DNA of 64,000 nucleotides from Symbiodinium microadriaticum (taxonomy: Eukaryota; Sar; Dinophyceae; Suessiales; Symbiodiniaceae), in contig LSRX01000284.1 in NCBI GenBank assembly GCA_001939145.1, forward strand, positions 537,393-601,392. The letters are read 5' to 3'. Below are positions 23,201 through 35,067 of this stretch, piece after piece. Both the position numbers and the translations under genes were made by a program. Position 1 is the first letter of the stretch; the number at the start of each line of letters is the position of its first letter. The notes beneath the pieces were generated by a model, which had not been told where the DNA came from, did no database searches, and was given only the letters and a program-made list of their open reading frames with translations.

Positions 23201-26200
23201 CGACCAAGGAAGGAGAAGCCTGCGACCATGCTACCCGGATTACATGATCAGGTTGTGCTATCTGTTGGGGTGTTGATTTTGCGTATGGGGCTCAGCCTTT
23301 TAGGGCAGTTGAGGATTCAGAGCGCATCTACGGCTTTGGGGAGAAGGTTCAGGCAAGAGGCACCCATGGCATAAGGATTCAGATCTATGATTGAACGTGT
23401 TCTGTGGTTAACCTTGTAGCCAGGAGCAAGGATGCTTCCTGGAGTTTGAGTCAAGACTCGCCAGTAGTCTAGCGCCCAGCTTGAAGCTGGAGACTGTAGA
23501 ATCCCGACCAGGACAGAGCATGAATCCTTGCGAGCCCAAAGCTTGTTTTTCCCTCCGCAGCACTACATAAACCTCTGAACTGAAGCCTGCAGAGCCTCCA
23601 TGGCACCGAGCTCACAGGAAACAGTGTAAGGTGCTTTTGTCCTTAGTGGTTCTCCTATCCGGTCCTTTTTGGCCCTCTTGCGCATCTCCTGAGACAGGCC
23701 GTGAAAGCGTTTGGAGAAAGCTGAAGCACAAGATGAAATGAACTAAGCCTCAGATGCCCGGAATCCGAAAGCCTTGAACCCCAACTCCTCATTGCGAACC
23801 GTAAAACTCAGCATTCTGCTTGACTTACTACTTCTTTTTCAGGAAGAACATTGACAGTAGCAGGGCATGCTTCCAACTTGGAGAGCGATCCGGATAAGTC
23901 TAGGTTGTATACGGCTACGTCGCGCGGCGCTGGCGCCGAGAACCACTCCAGGCTGGAAGATTTACACACCGGGTTAAACAAAACGGTTTAGGGCGTAGGG
24001 TTTAAGGGTTCCGTTTTGTGGTGGTTGTGATTCAAGGTCTACGGATGTGTTGGACGTTTAGAAATTGAATTGCTAGACCTGAAGGCTTTCGTGTCAGAGT
24101 TTCGCTTGGTGAGCAGAAATACAACGGGGTGCCGCGGTTTGCTTCCGTGAAGCAGACCGCATTGGAGTTTGGGTTTGAAATCATTATAGGTTCGTTCTGC
24201 TTGCCACGCATGTAATTTCAAGAGTTCATGATGGTATGGAGCACTGAGCGCCACCCTGATATCGAGCAATTCTCGCAGTCGCATTTCTGCAAACGTTTGG
24301 GCATGATCCGCCATGTCCGGCAGCCTAAAGCAAGGAATTTTCTTAACCACAGCAAAATACATGAATGCAAACAACCGCTAGCTGAAAACACAAGACAACA
24401 GGTGATCCAGCGGGCTACGAGCTTCCACGCATCAGCTCCTTGTCTTTGTTTCCCGAGACTCCGGTAACGAATCCAGGCAGCTCAAATCGCCATGCAATCT
24501 GAAACCCGAAACCGTAAACACAACTCTAAGCCGACAGGGCCCAAGCCCTGAATCCCCAACCACCCGTCCCCAAGAAATGTAAACCCCCAGACGGGAGGCA
24601 GATGCTAGGCCTTCGGCCTTTGCTGTGCCGTTGCTAGGTCTTAAACTGTCATGGCGGCAGCAGGTGCTCGCTGTCTATGTACCGTGAGAGTTAGCGTTGA
24701 CAGCACAGGATTTCAGATTCAAGGTTCCGTTTTTGGTTTTGGTGCTCGGAGTTTGATGTGACGATCGTCTTCACGAAGAGGTCTGCGTGTTTCTCGCTCT
24801 AGGACATGGCATCTGTCCGACGGTCCCTGGCACCATGCTCTGGGTTCAAATCTTAGCGGATGGGGTCTTTAGGCCCTATGTAAAATTAGCAACTAGTTCC
24901 TGCGACGTTCGTGAGATGTTCAGACCTTCCCCGACAAGCGCATACCGACATGACGATCGCTCTGAGCATTTGATTGAACCTTCCACCTGAGAGGGTTCAG
25001 CCATGTGTTTGTTCGCGTTCTGTTTTCGCAAAGGCCAGAAGGTGGGCCAGGGAACCCCAAAGCCTCCTGGGCCTTGGGCGTGGACTCGTCCCAATGACAC
25101 GACAAGTGCGACTGCGGTCCACAGTTTTCTGAAATCCCCATCATGCCATGTACCAGCAACCGCCCGGGCCGCCCCATGAATTCAGCCAAAACCGACGGTG
25201 AGGAGTGGTTTCTGCGATCCGCCGATGACTGGTGCCAGCTGCCCATCCCGGCCGATGCCGTGCCTTGCTCAGGGATTTAGGGCTCAGGGGCAGCGTGTAG
25301 TAGCCCTTCTAGAACACCCTTAGGCAAGAACCCAATTGAAGCTAGGATGTCACCTTCTTCGGCCCCTGGTTGCTTTTGCAGCTGCGCAGTGACTTCGATG
25401 GTTTTCCTCCAGGCCAGGAGCTCTCTGCATTTAGTTTGGGGTCTTGGGAGATTTAGGGTTCAAACTTAAATTCTGGAGGGGGATTGCGGGTGCAGAGCTC
25501 AGGCTTTGGGGCTGTTGAGTGTTCCCGAATCGGATCCTTCCTTCAATGGTCTTGGCAATCTTGGGTTTTGACTGAGGGCTCCCACACCTGCCCAAGATTA
25601 GCTTGTGAACCTGACACAACCCCCGGCCTACGTGCGCAATCCGCCTCCTCACAGCCCCTATGCGAACCTATACGGTGGACGGATCAGTATGGGGGAAGCG
25701 GTCAGCAACCGTGCGAGATGACGCCACTGACTTGCGGGAGCCCGCGTGCAGGAGCCCTTGTCGCCTCTCCGCTTGATGCAGCGATGGCAGCGAAAGCCGA
25801 GTGGGAGGTCGCGTATCGAAGGGTTCGGGTTTAGTGTGCAGATTTTTTTTTTTTGGGGGGGGTAGAGTTGTGGGATTTCAGCTTCCAGGGTTTACGACTG
25901 GGGGGTTGGTCATAGTTAGTGTCAGGCCTTCGGCCAGCGTTGTGTTCTGTGGGTTTGAGCTGCAGCTAGCTCCAGTATATAGGGTGAAGTGGTAATTCCA
26001 TGCATTAAACGCAGATCGGGCTATCTACTGTGTTCGTTGCAAGTTACAAGTCTCCTTTCGTTGATACTCTGTATACGGGGCTCTGAGCAATTCCGACAGA
26101 AGCTGATGTCCGGATATCGGGATGCAGAACCGCATGTGAGAGTTGAAACGTAGCAAGAGGCAAAAGTCTGACTGTATGTTCCGTCTGATGAGCCGTCGAC

Positions 26201-29200
26201 GCTTATAAAGCAAGAACATGTCCCCTTGTCCTCGAAGACGAAACACCTCAGTTTGTGGAGTTGTCCATGTCTCATACTCATACTTACCTTGAGTACCCTG
26301 TTGACTCTGAGTCTGTTGAACCAAACACGATGCTTCCATGATCCAGCGTCTTTGTTGTTGCGATGGCTCTGGTGCCTGTAACTCGAGCAGCGCTAGCAGG
26401 TTCTCTGGAAGCCGGCGCGCTGGGAACCCGGAGGGCCTTGACGGGAAAAGCCAGCACTCAAGACCACTTCAACACGTTTGAAAAGAACCGGCACCTAAAG
26501 CATTAGTGCTCTGTTTGACCGAAACTGCTGTAAATCTATACACAGAGTCTTTGCGAAAAATTGACGTTTGAAATCTAGTTTTGCCAGGAACCCTGGCCAG
26601 AATTCATCCCGTGCCAGCGTGTTGTTGGGGGATGTTTTGCCATAGAGCTGGTCCTGAGCTCTTGTTCGTGGTATTGCAGTTGTAGCCTGAGGCGACGAGG
26701 CAGCTGGAACTCCTCGATTCTCCACGCTTCAGAAGCTCGTTTGCACCTGCTTCTCGGCAAAGACTCGATCGACAGATGGGCGTTGTGTGTGTGTGTGGAC
26801 ATGAAGCCGAGCAAGTGTTGTCAATTCTTCGTCGTCGATACCGTAGACCTATGGCACTCATCCCGTAGTAGTGGTTATCCTAGTATCAATGCAAGTCAAG
26901 CAGTTTGGGCGTCGTGGCCAAGTAGTCTTCGCAGCAGTCACCTTGGAGCAGCAGGAGCTGACACGGCCGCGGCAGTGGCAAAAGCAGGAGAGCAAGAGAA
27001 GCGGGAAAAAGGGGGCTTAGGAACAGCTCGAAAACATTATTTTCGCAACAGAATGAGCAGAAGGAGTACGGCCAAACGATGGCAATAGCCTTGACCATGC
27101 ACAGCAGTCTCTATGCAAACAGGGAGAACACGAAGCTTCGTTCGTGGATTACTGCAGGCAACTACATCGTGCTGCAGATCCTCGATGGCGTGCGCAGCAA
27201 GCTGCTGACATTGCGCTTTGATGTGCCTTGGACTCCACCACAGACCTTTGCCAAACGTGTGTGTGTGTGTACCTGTTAGATTGATACACAGTCTAAAGCA
27301 ATCAGTCTTGAAGCCTGAACCCTCGGGCACTTTAAGTATAAGCTTAGACCCCAGACCTTTCACCCCACATCCGAAAATCCTCAAGCGGCAGACTCGCAGC
27401 TTTCGTTTCACGCTGGGGGAACTTGTGCTCAAGCCTAACTCCCAGAAGCGAGAACATCAAGAAGAGTATAGATCTGGCAGCATCGCTGTATTGGTTTGTC
27501 AGAACATATCAGAACTCATTGGGCTCTGTCATTGGCTAACGAGAGAACGGGATTGAAACCCAGCAAGCAATTACAGCAGCGGCGTGGTCAGAAACAGGAC
27601 TGTTCAGGCACCTCTCCTGACACTAGGATTTGACAAGTAGTAGGTGGCTGTCAGGCAGGACCTGTGTACACGCGTGAAGAAGCAGTAGCAACTTAACCCC
27701 TGAAAGCGCAATGACAAAGCTCAACAAAGTACGTAAAGCCTGAGATTCTGCTCAGGAGCAGCGAGGCGCTTGGCGGAGTAGGGCCTGTGGCTCCCTGGAC
27801 GGGCGATGCTCGACTTGCATCTGAAGGGTCATGTTTGGTGTGTTCGGGATTTAGAACACCTTTCAGCTCCAAGACCTGGGTTGAAACTTGACATTCAATG
27901 TTTCATAGCCCTGCAGCCCCGAGCCCCACAACCCCAAATCCCTGATTTGTATCCTAAGTCTTAAGTTCTAGGTAACTATCCTTACTGTCCATGCCCAGGG
28001 GTTCTAAGTCTCGTTTGAGCCCAGGTTCGGCATCCGTCTCCGTGCGAGCCGTCGCTGCGTCACGTGATGCCGTGTGGTTTGGTGATGCTACGCGGCCCCG
28101 GGTGGATGAGGATTCTTCTTGAGGTTTTGTAAGGGTTCAGATTTGGGTTTCGAAGTTGTGTGGTTGTTTACCTCGGACTTGCGATGCAGCTTTTGGTTTC
28201 GCGCCGAGAGCCTCGATGATGAATCACGAACGTCGCTGTTTGCCAGCAGCATTGAGCTGACATGGGTCTATCCTGGTCTTTGCATCACGTGACTCTAGTC
28301 CTCCAAGGGAAAGCTCGACACCCCGGATCAAACAACCCAAATTACATTGTCGAACACATAAGCCTCAAGACCCGGATGCCACGTACGCCCAAGCTTCAAA
28401 AGCTCAAAACCTCAACAAGCGGTGGAGTGTTTTGTGTTTCCGCTTGAGACGGTAGGTCAATGTGGTAGATACGCCCGAACCCCAAGAACATACGAACTAA
28501 GGTTCAGAGTTCAGAGTCGCTGCACGGAACTATTGGGAAATATCTTCAGCAACGCAGGTGCAGGTTTTTCGGTTTTCAGGGTCCTCAAAGACACAGCCAT
28601 TTGTTCACGTTCTCAGCCGAGGCTGCCTACACGCAGCCGCCAAAGCTCATCTATGTGCCGGATGTGCCTTGTCCTAGAAATAGCCCAGGTCCGGAGCTAT
28701 CTGTGGCTGAGTGAGGACAATCCTAACGAACCTTGCATAACCATGGATCATGGACGATGGGTTAAAAGAAGTACGCACGGTTCAGGTCGTTCTCTCTACT
28801 CCTGTCTGTCTCTGTCTGTTTGTCTCACTCTCTCTCTCTCTCTCTCGATTCCCCCTTCACAAAGCGCATGAATGTTTGCGTTGCCGAGATTGGCACGTGG
28901 AGTGGCGGGACGGCTGCAGGACAATGTGGTTTGGTTAACATGCAGTTCATGGACTTGAAGATTAAGCAGAGTGTCTAATACTTCCTGCAAGCCGACACAC
29001 ATAGGCAAAATCATGCTAGCGTCAGTTGTAGGCGGAGCGCGTGCTGTGATTGGGATTGTCTGCAAAGGCATTCGGCCGATTCTGTTTATGCCTATCTGAA
29101 CAAGAATGTCAACACCATGCTAGAAGCAAAAGACGCTATGCAACAAGTCCAGGAGCCCGCTTATGCACACACAGCAGCCCTCATTCAGCTTTAGAGCTTC

Positions 29201-32200
29201 AAGGCTTGAGTCAAGCTTTGGGCGAGGGGTACAAGGTGTCCAGGACTCCGAGTTCGTGAGGGGCTCAGAATCAAAATAGACCGAACTAGCGAGCTTTTAT
29301 TATGCGCGTGGTTGCTTTGGTTCAGGATTCTGAGCACACTTTCCAAAGATTTTTAATTGTTTAACCTTCCTCCCAGGATGCCCAAAACAATAAGCCTTAC
29401 CATAACCTCAACTCTGCGCAGGAGCGCAGCGGGTTCGCGAGCTTCCTCCTCTCTTTGAAGCCTCGGTGGATGTGCGGCAGTTGGAGGCAGAGAGCTCGAG
29501 ATTCAAGCCGGAGGGCTTTGACTCGGGGCTTGCGGGGTCACGGTCGTAGGTGGTGACTGGTAGCTGCCTTACATCTCATAAACTTCCGAGACGAGTTCCT
29601 GTTCCTTGTATTCGGGACTTCCGGCAAGCCCCAAGCCCTGAACTTCCCTGCAGTTGCCCTCAAGCCGAAGCCCCCCAAACAACCCTAGGCCTTATAAACC
29701 TATACCGACACCCGATTTCTGGGAAAGTTGCAGCCCAAACCCTGACATGAAGAGGCCTGAAGCAATAAGCCTAAACCATAGGGGTCTCAGGTTTGGGGCT
29801 TTAGCGCAAGCATTTTGGGCGTACTGCGGTTAGACCCGAAGCCCGCCTGCACGCATCTTGACGAAGGAAAAGGCACAAACACCAATCAACTCCACAGCCC
29901 CTCAAAACCGATTGAAATCAGCCTACTCCATAAATCGCAGGCGACTTCTGCCGATGGTACATCGGCCTCCCGTCTCAAATCTTCGAGCTCCGCTGAGATG
30001 CATCTAACCGTTGATGGTTTTTTATTTTTCCTTACGGCCTGAAGGTCGTTAAGGGGCTTGGGGAAGCAGGATCAAATTGAAGAATGATTTGGTTAAAGGG
30101 TCTTCGTCTGAGACAAGATCTTGACAAGACAGCATCTGACAAGTCTTCGGTTATGTACTGTTGGTCGTCGTAGCTCGTTCGAAAACCACTAGTTACACCA
30201 CATTAGATCCTCTTGCATTGCACCAGCATTGTAGAGCAGCAGCTCTTAAGCCCCAAACCCTGACCCTGAAGCCGAATCGCGTCTCTGAGGTGCCTTTTCA
30301 GTGTCTTCGGCCACATGGCGTCGTTGATCCTCCGACGCTCATCTACGCCTACGGAGGCTTTGGCAGCCCACTGAGTGGAAAGACAGCGAAGTGAAGGGCT
30401 GACGGTTTAGGTTTTTGGTTCGGTCAGGGCGTGAGTTGTCAGGCCAAATCCGGCGGTTTGGTTTTTATATTAAGGAGGGGGGGGGGGTCGGCAGGAATAG
30501 TTAGTGAGCCAGAGACAACAGCCGTCCATCACGCAGCCGTTCCGTCTGTAGTAGCAGCCCTAAACCTTGAACCTTAAAGCTCTAAACTCTCTAAAACCTT
30601 AAGCCCCAGACCCTAGAACCCTAAGCCCTAAACCTTGAGCCGAAAAACCTTAAACCCCATGCAGCCCTAAGCCCCTACACCCCAAGCCCTAAGCCCTCAA
30701 CCCTGAGCCCTAATACTAACTAAAGCCCTAAGCTCTAAACCTTGACCCCTAAAGCCGTAAGCCCTAAACCTCAAGCCCCAAGCCCTAGGCCCCTAAACCC
30801 TAAAGCTCTGCTCCTTTCGGTTTCATTTGTACTGCTGTAATCTTGGCTCTATCAAAACTAATGCGATCCTAGGCCCTCTGTAATGTTTTTATTCGCTGTC
30901 AATTGCGGGCCCGAAACCGCGAAATCCCGGGGCCGGTGGTTTTATATTAGGGGGATTTAATGTTGGTGGGAAGCGATTATTGAAGGTTCTTCGAATCGGA
31001 GGGCTCCGGCAGGCACTAATTGGCTGGAAATCGAGACGGCTGTTTTCCAATTTACGAGTCACGCAAGCATCATCACCATCATCCTCATCCTCATTATCAA
31101 CATCATCGTCATCATGGTCATCATCATCATCATAATCATCAACATCATCGCCACCACCAGCATCATCATCGTCATCACAAAGCACCAACACGACATCTTC
31201 GACCACCACACTACTCTTCGTCGTGCTCCTCGTCGCCGTCGTAGTGGTCGTAGCCTTTGCAGTGGCCGTCGCAGCAGCACGAGCTGCAGTAGTGCAGGAA
31301 TTGCAGGAGGAGGAGCAGTAGTAGCAGCAGCAGTAAGTAGCAGGGAGCTTCCAACAGGAGAACCGCAAAGGCGCCACCAACACCCCCAACAGCCCTTCCT
31401 GAGCTGCGGAGGCTTTGGAATCCCAGTGCTGCCAAGCTACAAGGACGCTTCGCTTCAGTTTGTCGGGAGATTGAGGAAACTGAGGTTTTAGAACTTCAAT
31501 GTTCTGAGGCCAAGGTTTTGGGACATTCTGTGTCGTGGAGTACAGAGGCCAAAGAGCAGAAAGCCTTACCTTCATGAGGTCAGGTCAATGAGTCAAAGCT
31601 CCTTGCAGTCCGGCAGGGGACAACTGTTGCGGCGGCAGCTATCACAGCAGTTGACCTGAGGACCTAAAGACCGCTGAAGCTCGTGCATGCAGCACTATGT
31701 CACTATGTATCCCACACATCACAGGGGGCGAGGTTTTTTCACTTACACTGTTTAGTTACTGACGCCCCACATATAACATTCTACGAAACCTGCACGAACC
31801 CAAACCCAAAATTGAGTCACAGACCTCCGGCTGAAGGCCACGATCGGCGCTGCGTGGTTGGAGCGCGGAGGGCAGTACGTGGAGGCTTGGAGTCTTATCG
31901 CCGGGAGATTGTCGCATTTCGGGTTGAACAACAGCATACGTTATCAGAGGTTGAGGATCGCAGATACTCCTCCGGGGACTCTTTACCAGGCTCCCTATCA
32001 ACAGCATAGTTCATCAACACAACCAGTGCTCTGTTTGTTTGTATTGTAAACTGCATCCTCTTCATGTCCCGCGTGCAACCTCAGTCTCACCTCCGAGCCT
32101 GGACTTCTGCAGAGGCCCCCGTGGAACACTGACCCAAAGAGTGCTAGAGCTACAGGTTCCTTTGCAAGTAGAAGTTCTTAAATCGTTCAATTGGTCCAAT

Positions 32201-34654
32201 GCTTGGAATGCAGGTTCTATGCCGGCATTTTGGGAGCAGGTCCAAAGCCCGCTGTAGACCCCAAATGCACGAAGCTTCATGGATGCGTTTGGAATCTCAC
32301 TTCTTGCCATTCTCTTGGAAAACACTACCCTGTACCCCGAAAGCCAAATTCCTACAGCTCCGAAGGCTCTAGACCTTGAGAACAAGAACCCCAGCACATG
32401 ACCGGACGTCAACATCAGCAGTCCGACCCCCAATGCGGCCAACAACAAAGTCGTGGAGAAAGCTTTCCGGAGCCCTCGAGATCTGAAGGAACAAAGAAAC
32501 AAGAGCTCAATGAAACAGCTCTAGATTCGGAGGTCAGCAGCAGCACCCTAGACTTCCAAGACAACTCTAAACCCTACACTACACTTTTGAAAGGGCTGTT
32601 TGACATCCCTGCGTCGAGGCGCACCTGCGCGGGGGCGGCGAGTTCGGACCTGCTTGGGAGGCGTTTGTTCAGAGTTTCGTAAAACTACTACAGGGGATTT
32701 AGGGTTTTAGGTTTTAGGGTTCTTAATAACTAGAACAGGGTTTTGGGGTATATTATGCCTATACTGTAATCATAATAAGGAGCCCCCCCCAAGATAGTAA
32801 TGGTAACTAACACAACAAGAAATCTACAGAAACGTATTGCGAACGACCTCCCAATGCGAGCTTGAGAGGGTTTGGAGTCAGTACAACCGGTCTAGGCTCA
32901 GTATTTTGGTCTTTTTGCGAGTTCAAAGCTCACCTATTGTTGAATTCGAGTTGGGGTCGATGGTTTAGGAGCTGGCCTATGACCGAAGCTCCCGAGAACT
33001 AGTTCATTCATGTCGGGACCAGCAATGCCTGTTGTTTCGATCAGGATGTACTCGCCCCGCCCATTCGTAAAAGCTCCAGTCTGAGAGAGTTATGGAGCCC
33101 AACCACCGGAGACGAACCCCAAAGTCCACAACCCTTCGCCTGTGAATGAGCCATCGTACCGATCATGGCCGAGCCTAAACCCTGAACACCCTGGTCATCT
33201 TCCTTCAAAACAGAAAGCTAGACTGTAATCTCAATCCCTGAGTGTTACGAAGCACGAAACCCTTATGAAAGCCATTTCGGCCTCGGCGTTGCCCACGGAG
33301 GCCGCGGGTCGAGGAGCCCTGGGTCGCCTGAGGGCCTACGAGGACGGCTTGGAGATGAGCGGTTGAGTGATGGGTGTAGGGTGGGTGGGTGGGTGTGTGT
33401 GTGTGTGTGTGTGTGTGTTTTGGGTTGTAGGGTTCAATGGTTTGGCGGGGATTTGGGCTTTTGGCTTGGGGTGCAGAGTTTTGGGACAGAAGGCTCAGCG
33501 ACAAAACGTCTATGACATGAGCAGTGCAATAGTGCTATTTGATGCAGCTCCGCATGCGTCTTGCTTCGACTGGAAACAAATTAGGTATCTCGGATCCAGC
33601 CTCCTGGAAGGCTGATTTTCCTGAAACATGTAACTGCTTGCCATCTACCGTCCGGAAAGGCCCGTGACCCAAATTGGAAGCCCTTACTAAACCTGCAGTT
33701 CAATCGAAGCATTAAAGCCCAAGGACTTAGAAGCCATAGCAGATCACCTGATTGCGAAACAGCTCGCAGCGCCAGGCTGGGTTTCGGCTTGGGGGGGGGG
33801 GGTTGGATCTCTAAGTCCTTGACGATTTCGGGTTTAGGCTGTCAGACTGTTCGACCTCAGGGCCATTTATGCCAATTGATGCAGGACCACTCTGCGACAC
33901 CCGGTCATTTGCACTTATCATCGGGAAGATCGACAGAGACATGCCGATTCAATGTTCACAAGGTGCCGAAATCGTGGGTCAAGTTGTCACAGCAGGGCCG
34001 AGAGTGTATGCATTCCCGCCTCTTTAATCCTAATCCTACCCATTGACACATATTGAAATCCAAACCCGCACGCCTATCCCCAACCCTAGCACTTAAAACC
34101 CCGTGGCCTTTATCCTGTGAAACTGAACCGTGTATTACATATCCTGATCCACACCCCTTGCATCCACTTCTAAAGATAGCCTTATGTCCTCAATCGAAAT
34201 ACTTTACAAGCCCAAACCTCCGCCCTCACCCGCGATTGTGAGCCTTGCTGATTTCGGAGGTCGACTTGGTCTTTTCGGGCGCTCAAACGGGGGATTGCTG
34301 GTGGCCAACCAAGTGGTCCGGGACAGGTTAGGGCTCAGGGCGTATCAAGCTGCGGGAATAGTGTTGGGTTGGCTTAAGCTCTTGATGAAACAAAAGTTTT
34401 CGGGTGTGGGGTGTGGGGTATGGGTTCAGCAGAGTGTTCTTTGAAGAGCCTGGTCAGGCATTTGTTGATCAACGGAAGCGTCAGTATCCGATCCGTCTAG
34501 TCGACTCTGCTAATGATGTGCATGTATGTACATATGCACAGGACTGCATACATACCTACTACCAACCTACGTACCTACCTACTTACCTACCTACCTACCT
34601 GCCTGCCTACTTTAGCCTACCTACTTGCCTACCTACTACCTACCTACCTACCTA

Positions 34655-34710
<56 letters not shown>

Positions 34711-35035
34711 CNNNNNNNNNNNNNNNNNNNNNNNNNNNNNNNNNNNNNNNNNNNNNNNNNNNNNNNNNNNNNNNNNNNNNNNNNNNNNNNNNNNNNNNNN
34801 NNNNNNNNNNNNNNNNNNNNNNNNNNNNNNNNNNNNNNNNNNNNNNNNNNNNNNNNNNNNNNNNNNNNNNNNNNNNNNNNNNNNNNNNNNNNNNNNNNNN
34901 NNNNNNNNNNNNNNNNNNNNNNNNNCATCCATCCATCCATCCATCCATCCATCCATCCATCCATCCATCCATCCATCCATCCATCCATCCATCCATCCAT
35001 CTCTCCATCCATCTCTCCGTCTGTACGTACATACA

Positions 35036-35067
<32 letters not shown>

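Noticed and set aside
27380-27556. Y-R-S-G-S-I-A-V-L frame as the S9A G-S-L-L-A-I block
   Set aside because: It lies downstream of the L-D-G-V exon, whereas this block should precede it.
30889-31575. 228-codon minus-strand frame with an Asp-rich centre
   Set aside because: Caused by the CAT-type repeat; its ends lie in a peptidase intron and show no domain.
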